Part shown: piece by piece, positions 22,249-35,617 of the stretch
How positions within the stretch are numbered: the stretch's first letter is position 1
Layout: each line of letters opens with the position of its first letter
From: Allantophomopsis cytisporea
Taxonomy: Eukaryota; Ascomycota; Leotiomycetes; Phacidiales; Phacidiaceae
Direction: 5' to 3'
Assembly (NCBI GenBank): GCA_024752435.1
Contig: CP103037.1
Coordinates: forward strand, 124,001-188,000
DNA length: 64,000 nt
Notes under the pieces: generated by a model
The model's database searches: none
The model's input: only the letters and a program-made list of their open reading frames with translations
What the model was told of the DNA's origin: nothing
Made by a program: the position numbers and the translations under genes

Positions 22249-24474
22249 ATGGCGGATGTCATTATTGAACAGTCTGCCCAATTGCAGCTTGACGAGGAGA
22301 CTGGAGAACTAGTCTCCAAGAATGAGCTTAAAAAGCGCATACAGAAGCGGGTAAGGAAGGCTGCCGCTGCCACTCGCAATGGCACATCAACGTCAACGCA
22401 AGTACGCAAACCAAAATCTAGAGCCGGAGGTCAGGAAGGAGCTTGCCAACGCCGAGGACCCCACTGTCAACCCGGATGTCATGTTCAAGCATGGCTTCCT
22501 TGCCGAGGTCTACAAGCTACGTCAATCGAAAGACGTTGTAACACGATTCCCGCCAGAGCCAAATGGCTACCTGCATGTAATTCCTCCTTTTTCGATGATT
22601 TTTTGTCTTGTGCGTCTGAAAAGCAAGCTTACATCGGGAATTAGCTCGGGCACTGCAAGGCGATTGCTATCAATTTTGGGTTTGCAAAATATCATGGTGG
22701 CAAAACAGTGGGCTTTACCTCCAAGCTCTTTGAGACACAGCCAGCTAACACCCTCATAGATTCTGAGGTGCCTATCCCTATTCCTCAAAAGTTTAATAGC
22801 CTACCCAGTTCCTACTGAGACAACCAACCTAGATTTGATGACACTAACCCCGATGCCGAGAAGGAGGAGTATTTTGTCGCCATTAGGAGGCAATCCGGTG
22901 GCTAGGATTCACCCCGTTTGAGATCACATATGCGTCCGATAACTTTTAGCGCCTGTATGATCATGCCGAGGAGCTCATCAAGCAGGAAAATGCCTATGTA
23001 TGCCACTGCAACGAAGCCGAGACCAAGTTGCAGCGCGGTGGTGAGGATGGCTCTACCCCGAGATACCGTTGTGTACATGCGACACAGGACATTGAGACCA
23101 ATCTTAAAAAGTTTCGCGGCATGCGAAATGGTGAGTACGCGCCGCAAAGCGCCTGGCTCCGCCTGAAGCAGGACATTGAGAACCCCAATCCTCAGATGTG
23201 GGATATTGCGGCCTACCGAATACCTCAGAATCAGCCACACTTTCGGACGGGTACTAAGTGGCGAGTATATCCAACCTATGATTTCACGCACTGCCTGTGC
23301 GACAGCTTTCAAGGTACCACGCACAGCTTGTGTACTACTGAGTTTACTATGTCACGGGAGAGCTATGAATAGCTAAACCAGTATGCAGTTCCTATTCTTT
23401 AAACTTGCGGCCCGCGTTATCCAACATCAGTTAACATGAGTAGACTCCTAGTTGATTTCCAGCCAATGCAGCGCGAGTACGGCCGCTTGAATCTCACCGG
23501 CACCATAATGAGTAAGAGAGATATAAGGAGCTTGATAGAAAAGAAGATCGTCCGCGGCTGGGACGATCCACGTCTCTGTACCCTTATGGCCATCCGGCGA
23601 CGAGGCATACCCCCGGGAGCGCTTCTTTCCTTTATGTACGGGCTTGGCGTGACTACAGCAATGAGCTTTGTTGATATTAAGCGGTTTTAGCAGTCTGTTC
23701 GACGATATCTCGAGAGGTCTGCGCCCCGACTTATGCTTGTCCTCGATCCTGTCGTGGTGGTGACCGAGGATGCTGAATAGCAAGACCTTGAAATCCTCTT
23801 CTCACCCAAGGACCCCAAGATGGGCTCCCACAAGATCAGGCTGACGAAGCGGATCTATATCGACTGCTCGGACTTCCGCGAGGTTGACAGGAAGGACTAT
23901 TTCCGCCTAGCCCCAGGAAAGACTGTCGGTCTCTTGCAGATACCATACCCTGTCAAGGCTGTCTCTTTCACAAAAGACGAGACCACAGGGGCTGTCAAGG
24001 AGGTTAAAGCCGTTTTTGAAAAGGAGGGTAAGAAGCCCAAGACATATATTCAGTGGGTACCTGAGGGCTCGCCCACGGCTGAGGTGCGCATCCATACGGC
24101 TCTTTTCAAGTCAGACCAGCCCATGTCGACAGTTGGAGGATTCATAAAGGATACCAACCCTGATAGTGAGACCCTCTGGCCGAACGCCATGATCGAATCC
24201 GGCTTCTGCGAGGTGCGCCGGCATGCGCCATGGCCCGAGGCGGAGAGTGAGAAGAGCGGTGAAACTGGATCTGAGTGTCATATTTCAGGCCATGCGCGTC
24301 GCGTACTTTGGGAGTGGTTGCATTTCATCCCCCATTTGTTCCTTATTTGAGCTAACAGTACCTTCTTCCCTATAGGCTCTTAACTCAGACAGCACAGATG
24401 ATAAGATTGTACTTAACCGAATTGTGCCCTTGAAAGAGGATTCCGGCAAGAGCAGCGCGGGCTTTAAACAATAG
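22249..24474 (+). pseudogene. Glutaminyl-tRNA synthetase, decayed copy
   Basis: Homology runs in order through three frames. The start has the eukaryotic lysine-rich head (ETGELVSKNELKKR). Next come PPEPNGYLH then LGHCKAIAINFGF (the class I HIGH site, split by an intron about 22577-22645), RFDDTNPDAEKEEYF, AYVCHC, YPTYDFTHCL, and TGTIMSKRDI (the KMSKS loop), then the anticodon-binding beta barrels and a DDKIVLNRIV end. It is broken by frameshifts near 22380 and 22760-22900 and by TAG codons at 22947, 23370, 23688 and 23778; the last intron also seems to have lost its GT donor (near 24311). The intron remains show DNA duplication rather than retrocopying. A working cytosolic enzyme must exist elsewhere. 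Its place beside a possible toxin cluster could mean a former resistant target copy, but nothing shows this directly. Confidence 0.85.
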
Positions 24475-25622
24475 TAATTCAAGAGCTAGGTTATTCAGTT
24501 TCTTTAGGCGGGAAGTGCATTTGATCTCTTACTGATGTGTAAAAACACATATATTAGATCTTAGAGGGGAGGAGGAATTATAAATATCCATATAGTCTTG
24601 GAAGCGCCTTACATTCTAAACTGGAGGCTGATATTTTGGAACAAGTTTAAACTTCGTTGAATCGAGCTTTGGTCTGTCTAATTCAATAGTGAATAGGGAC
24701 TTGATTGAATGCCATGTATCTCCGTAATATTCACTAACCCAGAAAATTGAGCATACATAGATCGGTCCTCTAGCATGACTAATGTGCATGTAGTCTCAAC
24801 AGAAACTCGCTCATTTGGATTTTTATGCGGCAAAAACTCGTCTCCACACTGCTCCGAATAAGATTTTCTATTTAGGTCTGATGGTTTCTTACTGTATTAT
24901 GCATATTTGGAACATCCACAAACGCGAACTGATGTTGTAAAGTGCTTGAAGAAGGCTGAGCTGAAGGGGTCTCTGCCACCATAATTCCGCGGAGTTTGGC
25001 GGCATAGGCTGTCAATATGATTAAGCTTTCAAGGGTTCTTGCCACCAACATGTACCGGCCTCCAACCTGCATACTCATACATACATATCGGGCAGGATGA
25101 TTGGAAGAATCTTTCGTCCGAGTGTTGTTCAAAATCTACCTTCCAGAAATGATCTTCATCATGTTCACGCTGTTATAGTTGCCTTTTGTTGTGGGCAATT
25201 CCTGACTCGAAGTGAGAGTCTTACGGAAGATACCTCCAGGCTCTACAAAGAGTTGAGTGTGTCTCCATGCTGCGATTCTGATTATCTTCATATTCGTGAT
25301 CAAAGATGTTTGGTTTAGTGTCACTCATTTAAAACGATTTCCAACTACCAGATAATATAGCATGATATCTTGGGCTACGGTATGATCTCTTATTGTGTCT
25401 GTGTTGTATATGTCTAAGCAGAGTACATAAAGTACTTTAAGTTAAGGCAAGTTTCCATGGTTAGCTGACAAGCAGGTTCTCCTTAGAAGATGTGTATCCG
25501 GTTCACTTTATGACTTGCATCAGAAGTATATATGAAATAGGCAGTCGATTCTTAAGCTCGCTTAGCGCCTTATTAGAAGAACAGAACTCTCTTTGCCTCT
25601 CTTCGTTTGCCAACTTACAATT
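24475..25622. other. Intergenic, 1.1 kb
   Basis: No supported gene. Short open frames on both strands lack domains or splice support. Confidence 0.45.
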
Positions 25623-26903
25623 ATGATGTCGCAACCATTGTCACTTTTTGTTTTTTTGGGGCTTCTTTTGGCTGGTTCAAACTTCGCAGTTGTAGGATCT
25701 CTCATCTCTGGAAAATGCTCAAATGTAAGCATTGGGTATGATGTCTATAAGGTCGCGGAGCAGGCCAGCTTACTCGCCACGCATTCGTGGGAGTATGGAA
25801 CTGCAGCGGAGGCTTTTCTTGAACTCTACGATCCTGAATACTCGGTTTTTGGAAATAATCCATTCCCATCCAATAGCCTACCAGAACCAGATCCTTCCAT
25901 CTACAGTCTGAAGTATGCGAAACCACACATTTCAACCAATAGCACTATACTCATTGATGGTAACGGTAAGATTATCTTTACGATGTAGAAACACTTCCTT
26001 ACTGACAAGATGTAGGTGCTGTGGGAGATCCAGCATCCCTCGGAGTTTCCGCTCTCCTCTTAGGCCAGAAAGATAGATCATACTTCAGAGCCTCCCAAAA
26101 ACAATCTAGATATATCACAGAAGATGCTCCACGATATTGGAATGGTGCCATCTCTCACAAGAACAATAGTTAGCTGCTTCTTATTCAATCTTATAGAGAA
26201 GTAAAGACTGATAATTTATATAGCTCCCGAGTTATGGGCAGACTTTTCCTATATGGCGCCGCCATTTCTTGCTTACAATGCTGTTGCAACCAGAAATATT
26301 ACCTTGTTAAGAGAAACAATTGACCAGTTTACCTTACAACGACAAATTCTTTTAGACAACACTACTATGGACTACCAAGGACTGTGGGAGCATATTATTG
26401 GACCTCATAATTACCAGCCTCAACTCTGGAGTACTGGCAATGGATGGGCTGCTGCTGGAATGGCTAGGGTACTATCATTAGTTCAAAAGTGGGAAACAAG
26501 CTCCAACTGGATCTATGAACAGAACTTATTAAAGCAATATATTAAGGATATCATCGATGGGGCCATGCACACTTCAAAGGACGATGGACTTCTTCGCAAC
26601 TATCTGAACGAAACCACTTGGTTCGGTGAGACATCTGGAACAGCACTTCTTACTTCGGTAGTTTACCGTATGGCAGTATTGGCTCCAGAAGTATTCAACG
26701 AGACTTATATCAGCTGGGCGGATGATAATCTCATTGCTGTCGCAGCTCATGTTGATGGAAGCGGAGTTCTTTCTCCAGCTATCAATCCTCTTGATTGGGG
26801 AGATATGACTCCAGACACAACCGGGAGCCCCGAAGGTGAGAGTTTTGGGGTGCTTCTTTATGCAGCGTATCGTGATTGTGTGTGTAAATCCTTCTGCAAG
26901 TAA
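25623..26903 (+). CDS. Secreted glycoside hydrolase, GH88/GH105-like
   Basis: Start at ATG 25623 (an upstream TTG frame was ignored) so that a clear signal peptide (residues 1-22) opens the protein. Exons 25623-25965, 26016-26168 and 26224-26903 give 391 residues; introns are 50 and 55 bp. The (alpha/alpha)6-barrel landmarks are present: GDPASLGVSALLLGQ, WADFSYMAPPFLAYNA, WSTGNGWAAAGMARVL and GETSGTALLTSVVYRMA. GH105/88 enzymes remove unsaturated uronic acid from pectin or related oligosaccharides after lyase action. Several Asn-X-Ser/Thr sites agree with secretion. The end is uncertain: the frame can stop at 26903, or a GTGTGT...ACAG intron may give a slightly shorter tail. It is followed by a kelch protein on the same strand. 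Confidence 0.85.
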
Positions 26904-27427
26904 TAAGGCTGATCTACAGTCATGAGGCCGAATATAGGCTTGGCAGGCTGATTATCATATACATAAGGGAGACGAAGAATTCGCTTATAAGCGTGCCAAT
27001 AGCTTTCATTCTCTAGTCTATTTTTCGTAAAGCATCATTACATATGTTTTATCAAGCTTGAGAATTTGGCCCCATCCCATAAATTTGTGATACGTAGTAC
27101 CGTAGGCTTATAACATGGTTGCCTGGCATGCTCCTTTGCAACATCTATCATAGTAATCCGGGTTCAAGCTGTGATGCAAACCTTGCTGACCTTCAGTCCA
27201 TTGCTATAACACCATTATACTTTCCAGCATGGAAATTCCGCAGCATGAATTTGTACTACGTAGCAGCGCAGAAGTAATGACAGGATGTCACTTTACAAGC
27301 TCCCGTCCCAACACAGCCTGGTCCCTCACAGGCGTTGACACTAAGTCAATTTAACCCTCTTTCTTCCGCAACCTTATTGATAGTTTTATGTCTGTTTTGG
27401 CGCTACCGTCTCGTAACTTCATTTTGT
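26904..27427. other. Intergenic, 0.5 kb
   Basis: No supported gene; includes the promoter of the kelch gene. Confidence 0.4.
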
Positions 27428-29607
27428 ATGATTTGCAACCTCTTAGCGGCCATCTTTTATCAAAAGCCACTAAAATTAAAATGTATAGTTTTCTTGATGC
27501 TGGTAGTGGTTTTACGCTTTGTTGGGGATGGGATCGCATATGGGGTGGATCCAATAAACAACTTCTGCCGGTATGACTAAATCTCCTGTCTGCATCCTTT
27601 CGGAATATTTTCTTAGAAGAGCTTGAGTATGGAAATTGCGCAAAACTTCGTAATAATCTGTTATTGATATATTTACTGACTGATTAGACGGTGGAATCAT
27701 CAGAGTGCAGTAAAGAACGATATACTTTACAGTAGTGGGGGAGCGGTGACATTCTCAGATAGAGAACCTTATGCTCCAGTATGGCTTTGTTCACTTCTTT
27801 TTTGTTTTATAAGGCCTTCTGACTTCTAGAAGGGCGCGGCACCGAACTCAACGAGGTATATTACCGAAGGGCCAAGTAAAGGTTCCTATCTACGGGACAA
27901 AAGCAAGCTTAATATTGCTAGATACTACCTTATTGCAGTGAATCTGATGGCTTCCTGGGACTGGAAAAGCAATATCAGTGAAGCAGCCTTCAATATAACG
28001 GCAAATCCATCTACAGCAACGTTCCCTCCTATCGTCGAACGTGGGGCTTTATTCCATGGGCCAATTTATGGCTCTCAAATTTATCTATACGGCGGCGCCA
28101 CACCAGATGTTAATACTTCATTTCAAGGCTATCAGACACCAACCTCAGATCAGTACTCTCTATGGAGCTTTGATATCAACTCATATACCTGGTCTCAGTA
28201 TGATATTACTAATGAGGCGAGGATACGACCTAGTGCTGGTGCTCATACCGAAATCCTGGAAAAAGGACTTGCCTTTTATTTCAATGGAGTGCTTAGTAAC
28301 ATGAGTTCGCTTTTCTATAGTGGGATAGACTGGAGTGAGATACTAGAAGGAATGATAGTTCTTGATCTTAATGCTCAGACGGTAGGTTCTTAATGTAAAC
28401 AAAATTTGAATAGAGATAACTGTTTAGCAGGCCAAAAATATCACAACCGCAGAGATCAATAGAAACGGCGCAATTATCAGAGGAGAGATGATCTATGTGG
28501 GCGATCTTGGCACAGATAGTATCATCATTCACATTGGTGGTACTACTGGAACCCCTGATGACCTTTCTTTAGTCCCTATGGACTCTGTAAGGGTTTGCGA
28601 CGTCTCCTTCCTAGGTAGTACTTCAACAACTACGGATGGGTGGTATAAGCAGGATGTGTTTGGTACAGCTCCAGAGGACAGAGTAGACTTTTGTCTCGCA
28701 TCTGCTACTGCACCTGATAAAACCAGTACAAACAATTTTATGTATGGAGGGTGGAATCCTAATACTAACACCACTTATGATGAGGTCTGGGTACTTTCTG
28801 TTCTTCATTTACATGGAAACTTGTAAGTCTTCTATTCGGCTCGAGGATCTGGGCAGCTTTCTAACTCTCTAGGTCAACGCGGGTGTGTTGCCGCACTTTG
28901 GTCATAGCTGTCACGTTATTGGTGCTGGGAAATCCCAACTACTTACTGTTGGCGGTTTGGATAGTCAACATGCTAAGAATTTCTGTGACTGGGAATGGAG
29001 TTCCGTCGCTATCATGGACCTATCAGCAATCACATGGGGAAGTATCTATAACAGTGACGATACAGACTATTCAGTTGCCAGATCTATCTATAGCGTGATA
29101 GGAGGGGATAAAAATGGGAATGCCACTATGCTTTTGCCGAGTGGTGGATGGAGCTCTGCACAAATGGCACAGCTCTTTACTGGAATGACAAACCAAACTG
29201 CCAATGCCATTATTACATCCAAGTCTCCAATAGGGGACGGAACCTCTGGGGACATACGGTCCTCGAATTCAACTACTATAACTACCTCTTCTGTCACACC
29301 GATTTCCTCGACCGGATCGAAGAAAACTTTGACTGGTGCAATTGTCGGCGGAGTCGTTGGGGGTGTTGGTGGAGCAGGCGTCATTTCTCTGGCTGCCTTC
29401 CTGCTGCTGAAACGGAATAAAAAGCAAAACTTTGTCATTTGTCACCATGTTTATAAAAGAGAGGAGCTAGGAGGAAAGTCATCAAGGTTCGAAACAGAAG
29501 GTCGCCAGATCTATGAAACTGACAAAGGGAACCAAGTAATGGAAGCCCATGGAAATCCTCTCAGCGAGTTACCCTCATTTCCTACGAATAGCACAACAGA
29601 ATCTTAG
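27428..29607 (+). CDS. Kelch-repeat, membrane-anchored cell-surface protein (one frameshift)
   Basis: Exons 27428-27570, 27688-27778, 27830-27881, 27939-28381, 28431-28822 and 28873-29607. A signal sequence is followed by the NNFCRRWNHQS start common in this fungal family, then kelch/galactose-oxidase-like beta-propeller repeats (YLYGGATP, FMYGGWNP, LLTVGGLD). After a Ser/Thr linker comes one membrane helix rich in Gly/Val (29329-29412) and a basic cytosolic tail. Role: probably cell-wall or surface; no catalytic site is evident. In the fifth exon the frame that gives the expected SFTWK strand is one base away from the frame before it (about 28803-28806, a T run), so as written a stop follows at 28823. 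This is either a sequence error or a recent loss. The start codon is the best of several. Confidence 0.8.
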
Positions 29608-31241
29608 TGATCAAGATAACGTGAGGCTATAGGATTTGGTCTAAATAATATGAATTGCGGTCACTTGTTGCGGCAAGGATACACAGATACTGAAATTGTT
29701 TAGCGTAATAGACTCTATTATGCGTGATACCATATGTACACTAATGGATGAGGCAATGTAGGTTGATTTGATGTTGAGAATGTAACAGGAACCGATACTC
29801 ATGAAACGCTCTGCAAATGTAGGCTGTATGTACAAAGTATATGCCTATAAGGCTGTGCTTTCTGACGGCATTAATGAGTCTCTGAATGCCATTGTTGCAT
29901 TTTGAGGAGTAATAATGGAAAAGACTGCAGGTTAATTCAAATATTCATGAAGCAGTTCTTTTGTGACGTGCCTCTCTTTAACCTCTATAACTCCAATAGA
30001 TAATTATCTTATTTTGCGATTTATGAGTACCAAGAATCTAATTGTTTCACTCCTAGAAACGGAGCTTCACATATCTTATCTATCCCAGCAATTACAATTG
30101 GAAATTTGCAGTGCTGGGGAAAACAGAGAGCGTGTTGGCCAATTCTAGGGTGATGCACGAGCTGTCCATATCGATGCATAAGCTCCTGGTACGGATACGG
30201 CAGCCATTTTGAGACCCCTGATGGTCTTGACCAAGACGCTTTCGATGCCTCTATAGCAGTAACAGTACACATGATCTTTCTTTGTGTATACAGAATTATG
30301 GAAGCTGGACCGTCAAGATTTAAGCAACTTTAGTCCCACAATTCTCTTGCCAATATTGTAATCGCCCAAATTAAGTTCCTGGCCCCCATATGATTAGGTA
30401 CGAGCTTCGAGAAGCTCCAATACGTTACGGAAAGTTTCCGTGTACCTGAATTTGGCATTTGTCTAATAAATATCTCGCTGTAACGCAAATTTCAGGAGTG
30501 GTTTATCGCTGACTGCGAATTTCCAAGGTCTCCTAGAACGTTTTGAGAATTGTTTTGGGGCTAGTCCTCCCGATTTTCAATTATATACTGTATCGATGAT
30601 CTTAGTCGCTGGACTTTGGCTGCGATACAGTTAATTGACATACCAGCATTGCGATCACCAAGGATTCAATCTCTTTCACTATAGAGATATTAAGCATAGT
30701 TTCGGGTCGGTTTGTACGGCTGCATGAGATATTATGGTTGAGCTGAAGTTCTACATGATTCTATGGAATTATATTATATTGCAGATCATACGGAAACTTT
30801 CGGCAGGGTACTATGACATAACAATATCACAATGATACCATCATACCATATCAGAAGATCCAGTAGGAAAGTACGTCAGCGCAAATATCACATCGAAATC
30901 CTTTCCGTGGTATGAAACTAAAACAATATCAGTTCTCTGAGGCACACGTTGGTCCCAACCAATCAGCTAACTGGTGTATTATATAGAGAATGATGAAAAC
31001 TATGAATACCTCAATCTAAGCTGTCTTCCTATCCGGGATGGATTTTGTGCAGTAGATAAGTCTTTTTCAAGTGGAAATTGGAATACTCGTACAGGGAAAC
31101 TAACAAGGCGGGCACAGCAGGCGGGTACAGTATATTCAGAAGCTGTAGCATCGGGGCCTCCCATCATAGATGGCGTATAGTCAACACAGACATAGCATAC
31201 TGCAATGAAACCGCTTAAAGATAAATTCAAAATTGATTACA
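29608..31241. other. Intergenic, 1.6 kb
   Basis: AT-rich, lies between convergent genes. No supported gene, RNA or repeat. Confidence 0.45.
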
Positions 31242-34200
31242 TTACATATCAATAGCCTCTGCGGACTCCCAAAAGTCTTTCAAGTCGTTCAAGATCCTAT
31301 CGTTTTGAAAAAGATGGTTTAGGATGAGTTGGACGATGCTTCGGAGCCCCAATTCAGATGCGCTATCATACGCGATATCCAAGGCTGTCTGCCCTTCTTT
31401 ATTCGCTGCCAATGGGTCCAGACCATATTCAAGTAAATAAAGCGTGATTTACACAGTATCAAAATCTTCATCAAAGTCCCCAGCCTCAATACATAAATCA
31501 TAAGTCGAGCGCACGGCTAAGTGTAAAGCTTTATCGCCAGTCTCAGGATTTTGAGGAGAGGCACCGTTATCTAGCGCAAAACGTAACGCATGTGTTCCAG
31601 GATACTGCAATCCAAGATGCGTTACCTCCCATCCACCAAGTGGTAGGTTCGCATAGCTAGCACCAAGAGATAAGAGTTTAGATGAGAATTTCACAAAAAC
31701 CTCTTCATCATACTCGTCGAATTCAGCTGTGTTGCCTAGCACACCAAGACATATTTGCCAGTCGATATCAAGATCAAGCTCAAGGACAAGGTCGAAGTTG
31801 GGCATATACAGGTATTCACAATTTGGGATGAATGCGTCAGTAAAGTTTACCTGAAGCCCATACTTTTTCATGAGGATTAAAATTCCGAATTTATTTCCTT
31901 CTTCATCTTCAAACTCCCATGCGTCCAGACCGACAGACAAGATTATCTGGTCCTTACATATCATATTGAGCGTATCGAAGTGACATTCGTCCGAAAATGA
32001 AAGAGCTAATTCATTCTGAGTCAAAAGCATCCCCGTGACATCAACAGCTAAAGATCTAATGGACCGAGCAAGTGCGTCTGCAATATCACTTGGGGAACCA
32101 GTTGCATCGAGTTCGTTGTCAAGTAAGCGCTTTGTGGTGTATGTCAGGTTCAATGTTGCCGCAATACCCAAAGGTGATAGGGACAGGGGTTCCCAGACAT
32201 CATTGTAAAATCTTGGCAAAAGAGACTGAAACTCTCCCACTGATCTCTTCAGGTTATCAAGAGCTTTAACTAAATCGAGGTATATTGAATCTTCCGGAGA
32301 TTCAGTGACGTGAAAATGGAAGATGTGTTGAACATGGCTCAGTAATGGGTATGCCTCCCGTTCGAGTGCTAATTCCTCATACTTTTTAGTTTCTCCCTTA
32401 AAGTTCTCCAGTAGTATGTAACTGAGGTATATCTTGATGATATCCTTATGGCCATACTGAAACCATCGTACTTTGGTCCTAGTAAAATACTCATCTGTAG
32501 TGAAATGAACTAGCCGAATAACTTTAGCCTCTTCATCGACAGCAAGAAGTCCGGAAGATACAGAGATTATGAGCTCTTCACTTGGAATGCAGTCCTCATC
32601 GAATCACTGTTGATCTTCCTCGGTGGCTAACGCATGTTGTAATTCCTTCATACTAAGAGGTCGAGTAGTATGAGTGATCCAATATAGTGCTGTTAAAGCA
32701 AGGATTCGATCTTCTTCGCCCTGGCTTTGTATTCGTGCCATAGCATCATCATATATTTGATCGAGTTTGGTGGGTAGTTTTTTTTTGGCAGCCTCTCGCA
32801 ATTTTGCAACGCTGGTAGTTTGGCTTAAGCGATCTATATGTAGCCGTATGAGTAGAAACCTAAATCGATTCAGAGATAGTCCGATTAAAAGGTTGTACAC
32901 CCCCGCTCTAATAACAGAGCAGATGATCTTCATTTTTAGCTTTATCGAAAATACATGAGAGACCCCGGAAAGAAAGTGCCACTCACATTCCCTGTGTCTT
33001 TGAAGTTATTGTGCTGACAACTTCTCTATATAGTCCGGGGTTTTGCCGCATTCTCTTAGCATGCCGGAAGCTGGAGTCCAGAAGTCGAACCTCCAAGAAT
33101 TGTTGAACATCATGATCTGAGGCACTTATGTCTTGACGTGCTACGTGCTTGAGCCGATCTCTTATTACCCAGTGCTCTCGGGATGTGATGAGACAACGGA
33201 CACTGCTATCTTCATTGACCTTTTGTAAGATGTGGTCCATTTGATCGAGTAATTCAAGATCATCCTCATCCTCGGTTTCGTTGTGTCCCAAGTGCTCGTC
33301 GAATGCGTCTATAACAAGAAAGAAGCGACGAAAGAGGGATAATGCATCAATGAGTGCATTTGAGCATTCTGACATACTCAATCTTTTTCGGCCTTCATCA
33401 TGTGCCCTAAAGACATCAACTATCCATTGTGTAGAGCCATGGTTTAACTGTGACACCACTTTTCGCAAAAGGCTGGAAATAAGGTTCAAAGTTGACTGGA
33501 TATTTCGATCTTTGTAATCGCAGTATACAAATGCGATAGCAGCATCTTCTCGAGGAAATAATTGCCGAAGATGCTCTATGACAATGGATCTGTCTCAAAT
33601 TAGTACGTAGAGACAGATAGCTTCAGATATCACAGCTTACGTCATCACAGTCTTGCCAGCACCAGCTGATTCTATGTTAGCACTATCTGAATTCAAGAAT
33701 GGCCCAATACTTACGTATTCCTGGACACCACATAGTATGGGAAGTACCAATCACACCATTACGCCATGCTTTGAATGAATCCAAGTTGATAAACCATTCT
33801 CCTGTTCCAGCATGACGCTTCGAGAAAACATCCGATTGTCTGTCCTCGAATCTCAGTGTGGAGATCCAATCCAAAATCTCTCGATATCGGTCTTCTATCT
33901 GCCAGATTTTCTGATCAAGCCGAAGTTTAACAACTTCGTTATGCGTCGCTGCTCCGAGCATGGCTGTATCGACAATGATTAGGTTGTTGAGCTGATCACA
34001 ATGGCGATTGACTTTCCGTACAGACTCTCGGATGTCCTCGGCGAGAAGGGCCTTTTTGATTCTATCCCAGCCCTTGGCATACCCTCTGTCCTTTGATTTC
34101 AGCTCCATAAGCACACCATTTAACCCGCTTCGGCAAAAATCTACACCAACCTTGATCTCAGCTTCTGTTCCGTCTTGTCTTTCGATTGATTTGAGTCGTG

Positions 34201-34431
34201 TCAATAAAGCGGAGGTGTGGCCTTTGAATGCTTCACGGAACTCTTCTTTTTTCACGAGATCTTCAATGCTGGATAAATTGTGACACAGACCTTTGAGCTC
34301 AGCGATGAGCTGTTCCATTCTTTTGGAACATCTTTGTAAGACGTTCTGAATTGGACTATAGTCTTGGCTAATTGTAACGATACTCCAGCCAGTCCGACTA
34401 TTGCAGAGGTTATACTCAGTGGATCGGCCAT
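31242..34431 (-). pseudogene. NOD-like NACHT protein with inactivating mutations
   Basis: Minus strand from ATG 34431 (MADPLSITSAIVGLAG, the usual fungal NLR head). Exons end near 33715, then 33641-33665 (25 nt), 32987-33589 and 32859 to 31242. The P-loop GIPGAGKT is spread over the tiny exon; Walker B reads FFLVIDAFDE. Behind NACHT come the winged-helix block with IRLVHFTTDEYF and a C-terminal region with two ankyrin-like units (GDKALHLAV, EGQTALDIA). Fungal NLRs sense non-self and can trigger cell death. Three lesions: a one-base loss near 34319-34324 after VPKE; a TGA at 32604-32606 where the frame otherwise continues; and TAA at 31450-31452 between ankyrin units. Both stops fit C-to-T changes (CGA, CAA). 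Confidence 0.8.
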
Positions 34432-35617
34432 CGTGATATCTGTAGCTATGCGACAAGGCTGCGGTGATATGATGGAAACTTTGATGAACTACTACATATC
34501 AGATTTGTATGTATAAAGAGATGAATAGATATGCATACTTGAATAGGCCCAAGAAAGTTCTCTCAGAATCTTAGGACATGAACGATGAGAGAGCGGAACA
34601 AGAGGAGAACAGATAAGAAGATGGACTGAATACCTATTCCATGAACTGACATGGTTGCTATGTCATTGGGTCTCAATGGAGTCATCATCTGACATCGCCT
34701 CACAACATAATACTGCCTTGCAATACACGACTGCAAAGTGCACATATATGTAGCTTATAACCAACCGAAGTGTTGCATAGCCCAAAGTACAATAAGAGAA
34801 AGGAAAAAGCATAAATGCACACTTTTCCGGCGACCAGCTGAGAACTGGGATCTGGTTTAAGCGTACACCTTGATACAAACGCTCGACTTTTGTGTGTCGG
34901 GCGCAGTTAGTTGGCGGGCATGGCAGTGGCAGTAACATCTGAGGAGTAGCTGCACCAATATGTCACATTCAATATAGAGGTGCTCTCTTACCTTTCACAA
35001 CCAACCATGAAGGTTGCGCCTCTGTTGTATCAAACACAACCCTGAGAGGAGACCTTGGAGATGCCCTCGCTCGTATGTATGTCACCGCATTAGAGTAATT
35101 TGTGGAGGTGGATATGCATCTATGTAAGATCACGGATGTTCCCGGGTAACAAAGCTAGTCGGGGCGAAGTGTGTGGGGTAATTGATTATGCGAGTATTGT
35201 ATAAAGGCTCCGTCATTGACATTCTGACAATCAACGTGAACAACGGATCCTGAAGAATAATAGAATTAAAAAGGCAGACAGATCCCAAGAGCTCGGACTG
35301 AAACGGTTTCGAGGTTGATATCCACGATGATCTATCTATTCGAGTAACGGATCCATACAAACAACAGAGTCCAAAAGACTAAATACCAAGACCTCGCCAT
35401 CACCAAACTACACAATGCCCTCATAAATCCCCATAAATGCTTTTGAACAAGAAAAGAAATCTCAAATATGCATAAACTCCGAGTGATGCCAAACCGCTCA
35501 ACCCAATGCATCTATAGCAGTCCATCCACCAATGCATCCATAAACGCCACGCTCCTGAGAAAATGTCCATGCGAACGCTCCCAACCATATCCAAATGCCC
35601 ATCCCAATGCTGCACCC
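34432..35617. other. Intergenic, 1.2 kb
   Basis: No supported gene; contains the NLR upstream region and the P450 3' flank. Confidence 0.45.

Noticed and set aside
25593..25622. Longer GH88/105 start
   Set aside because: It would begin with TTG; ATG 25623 gives a normal signal peptide.
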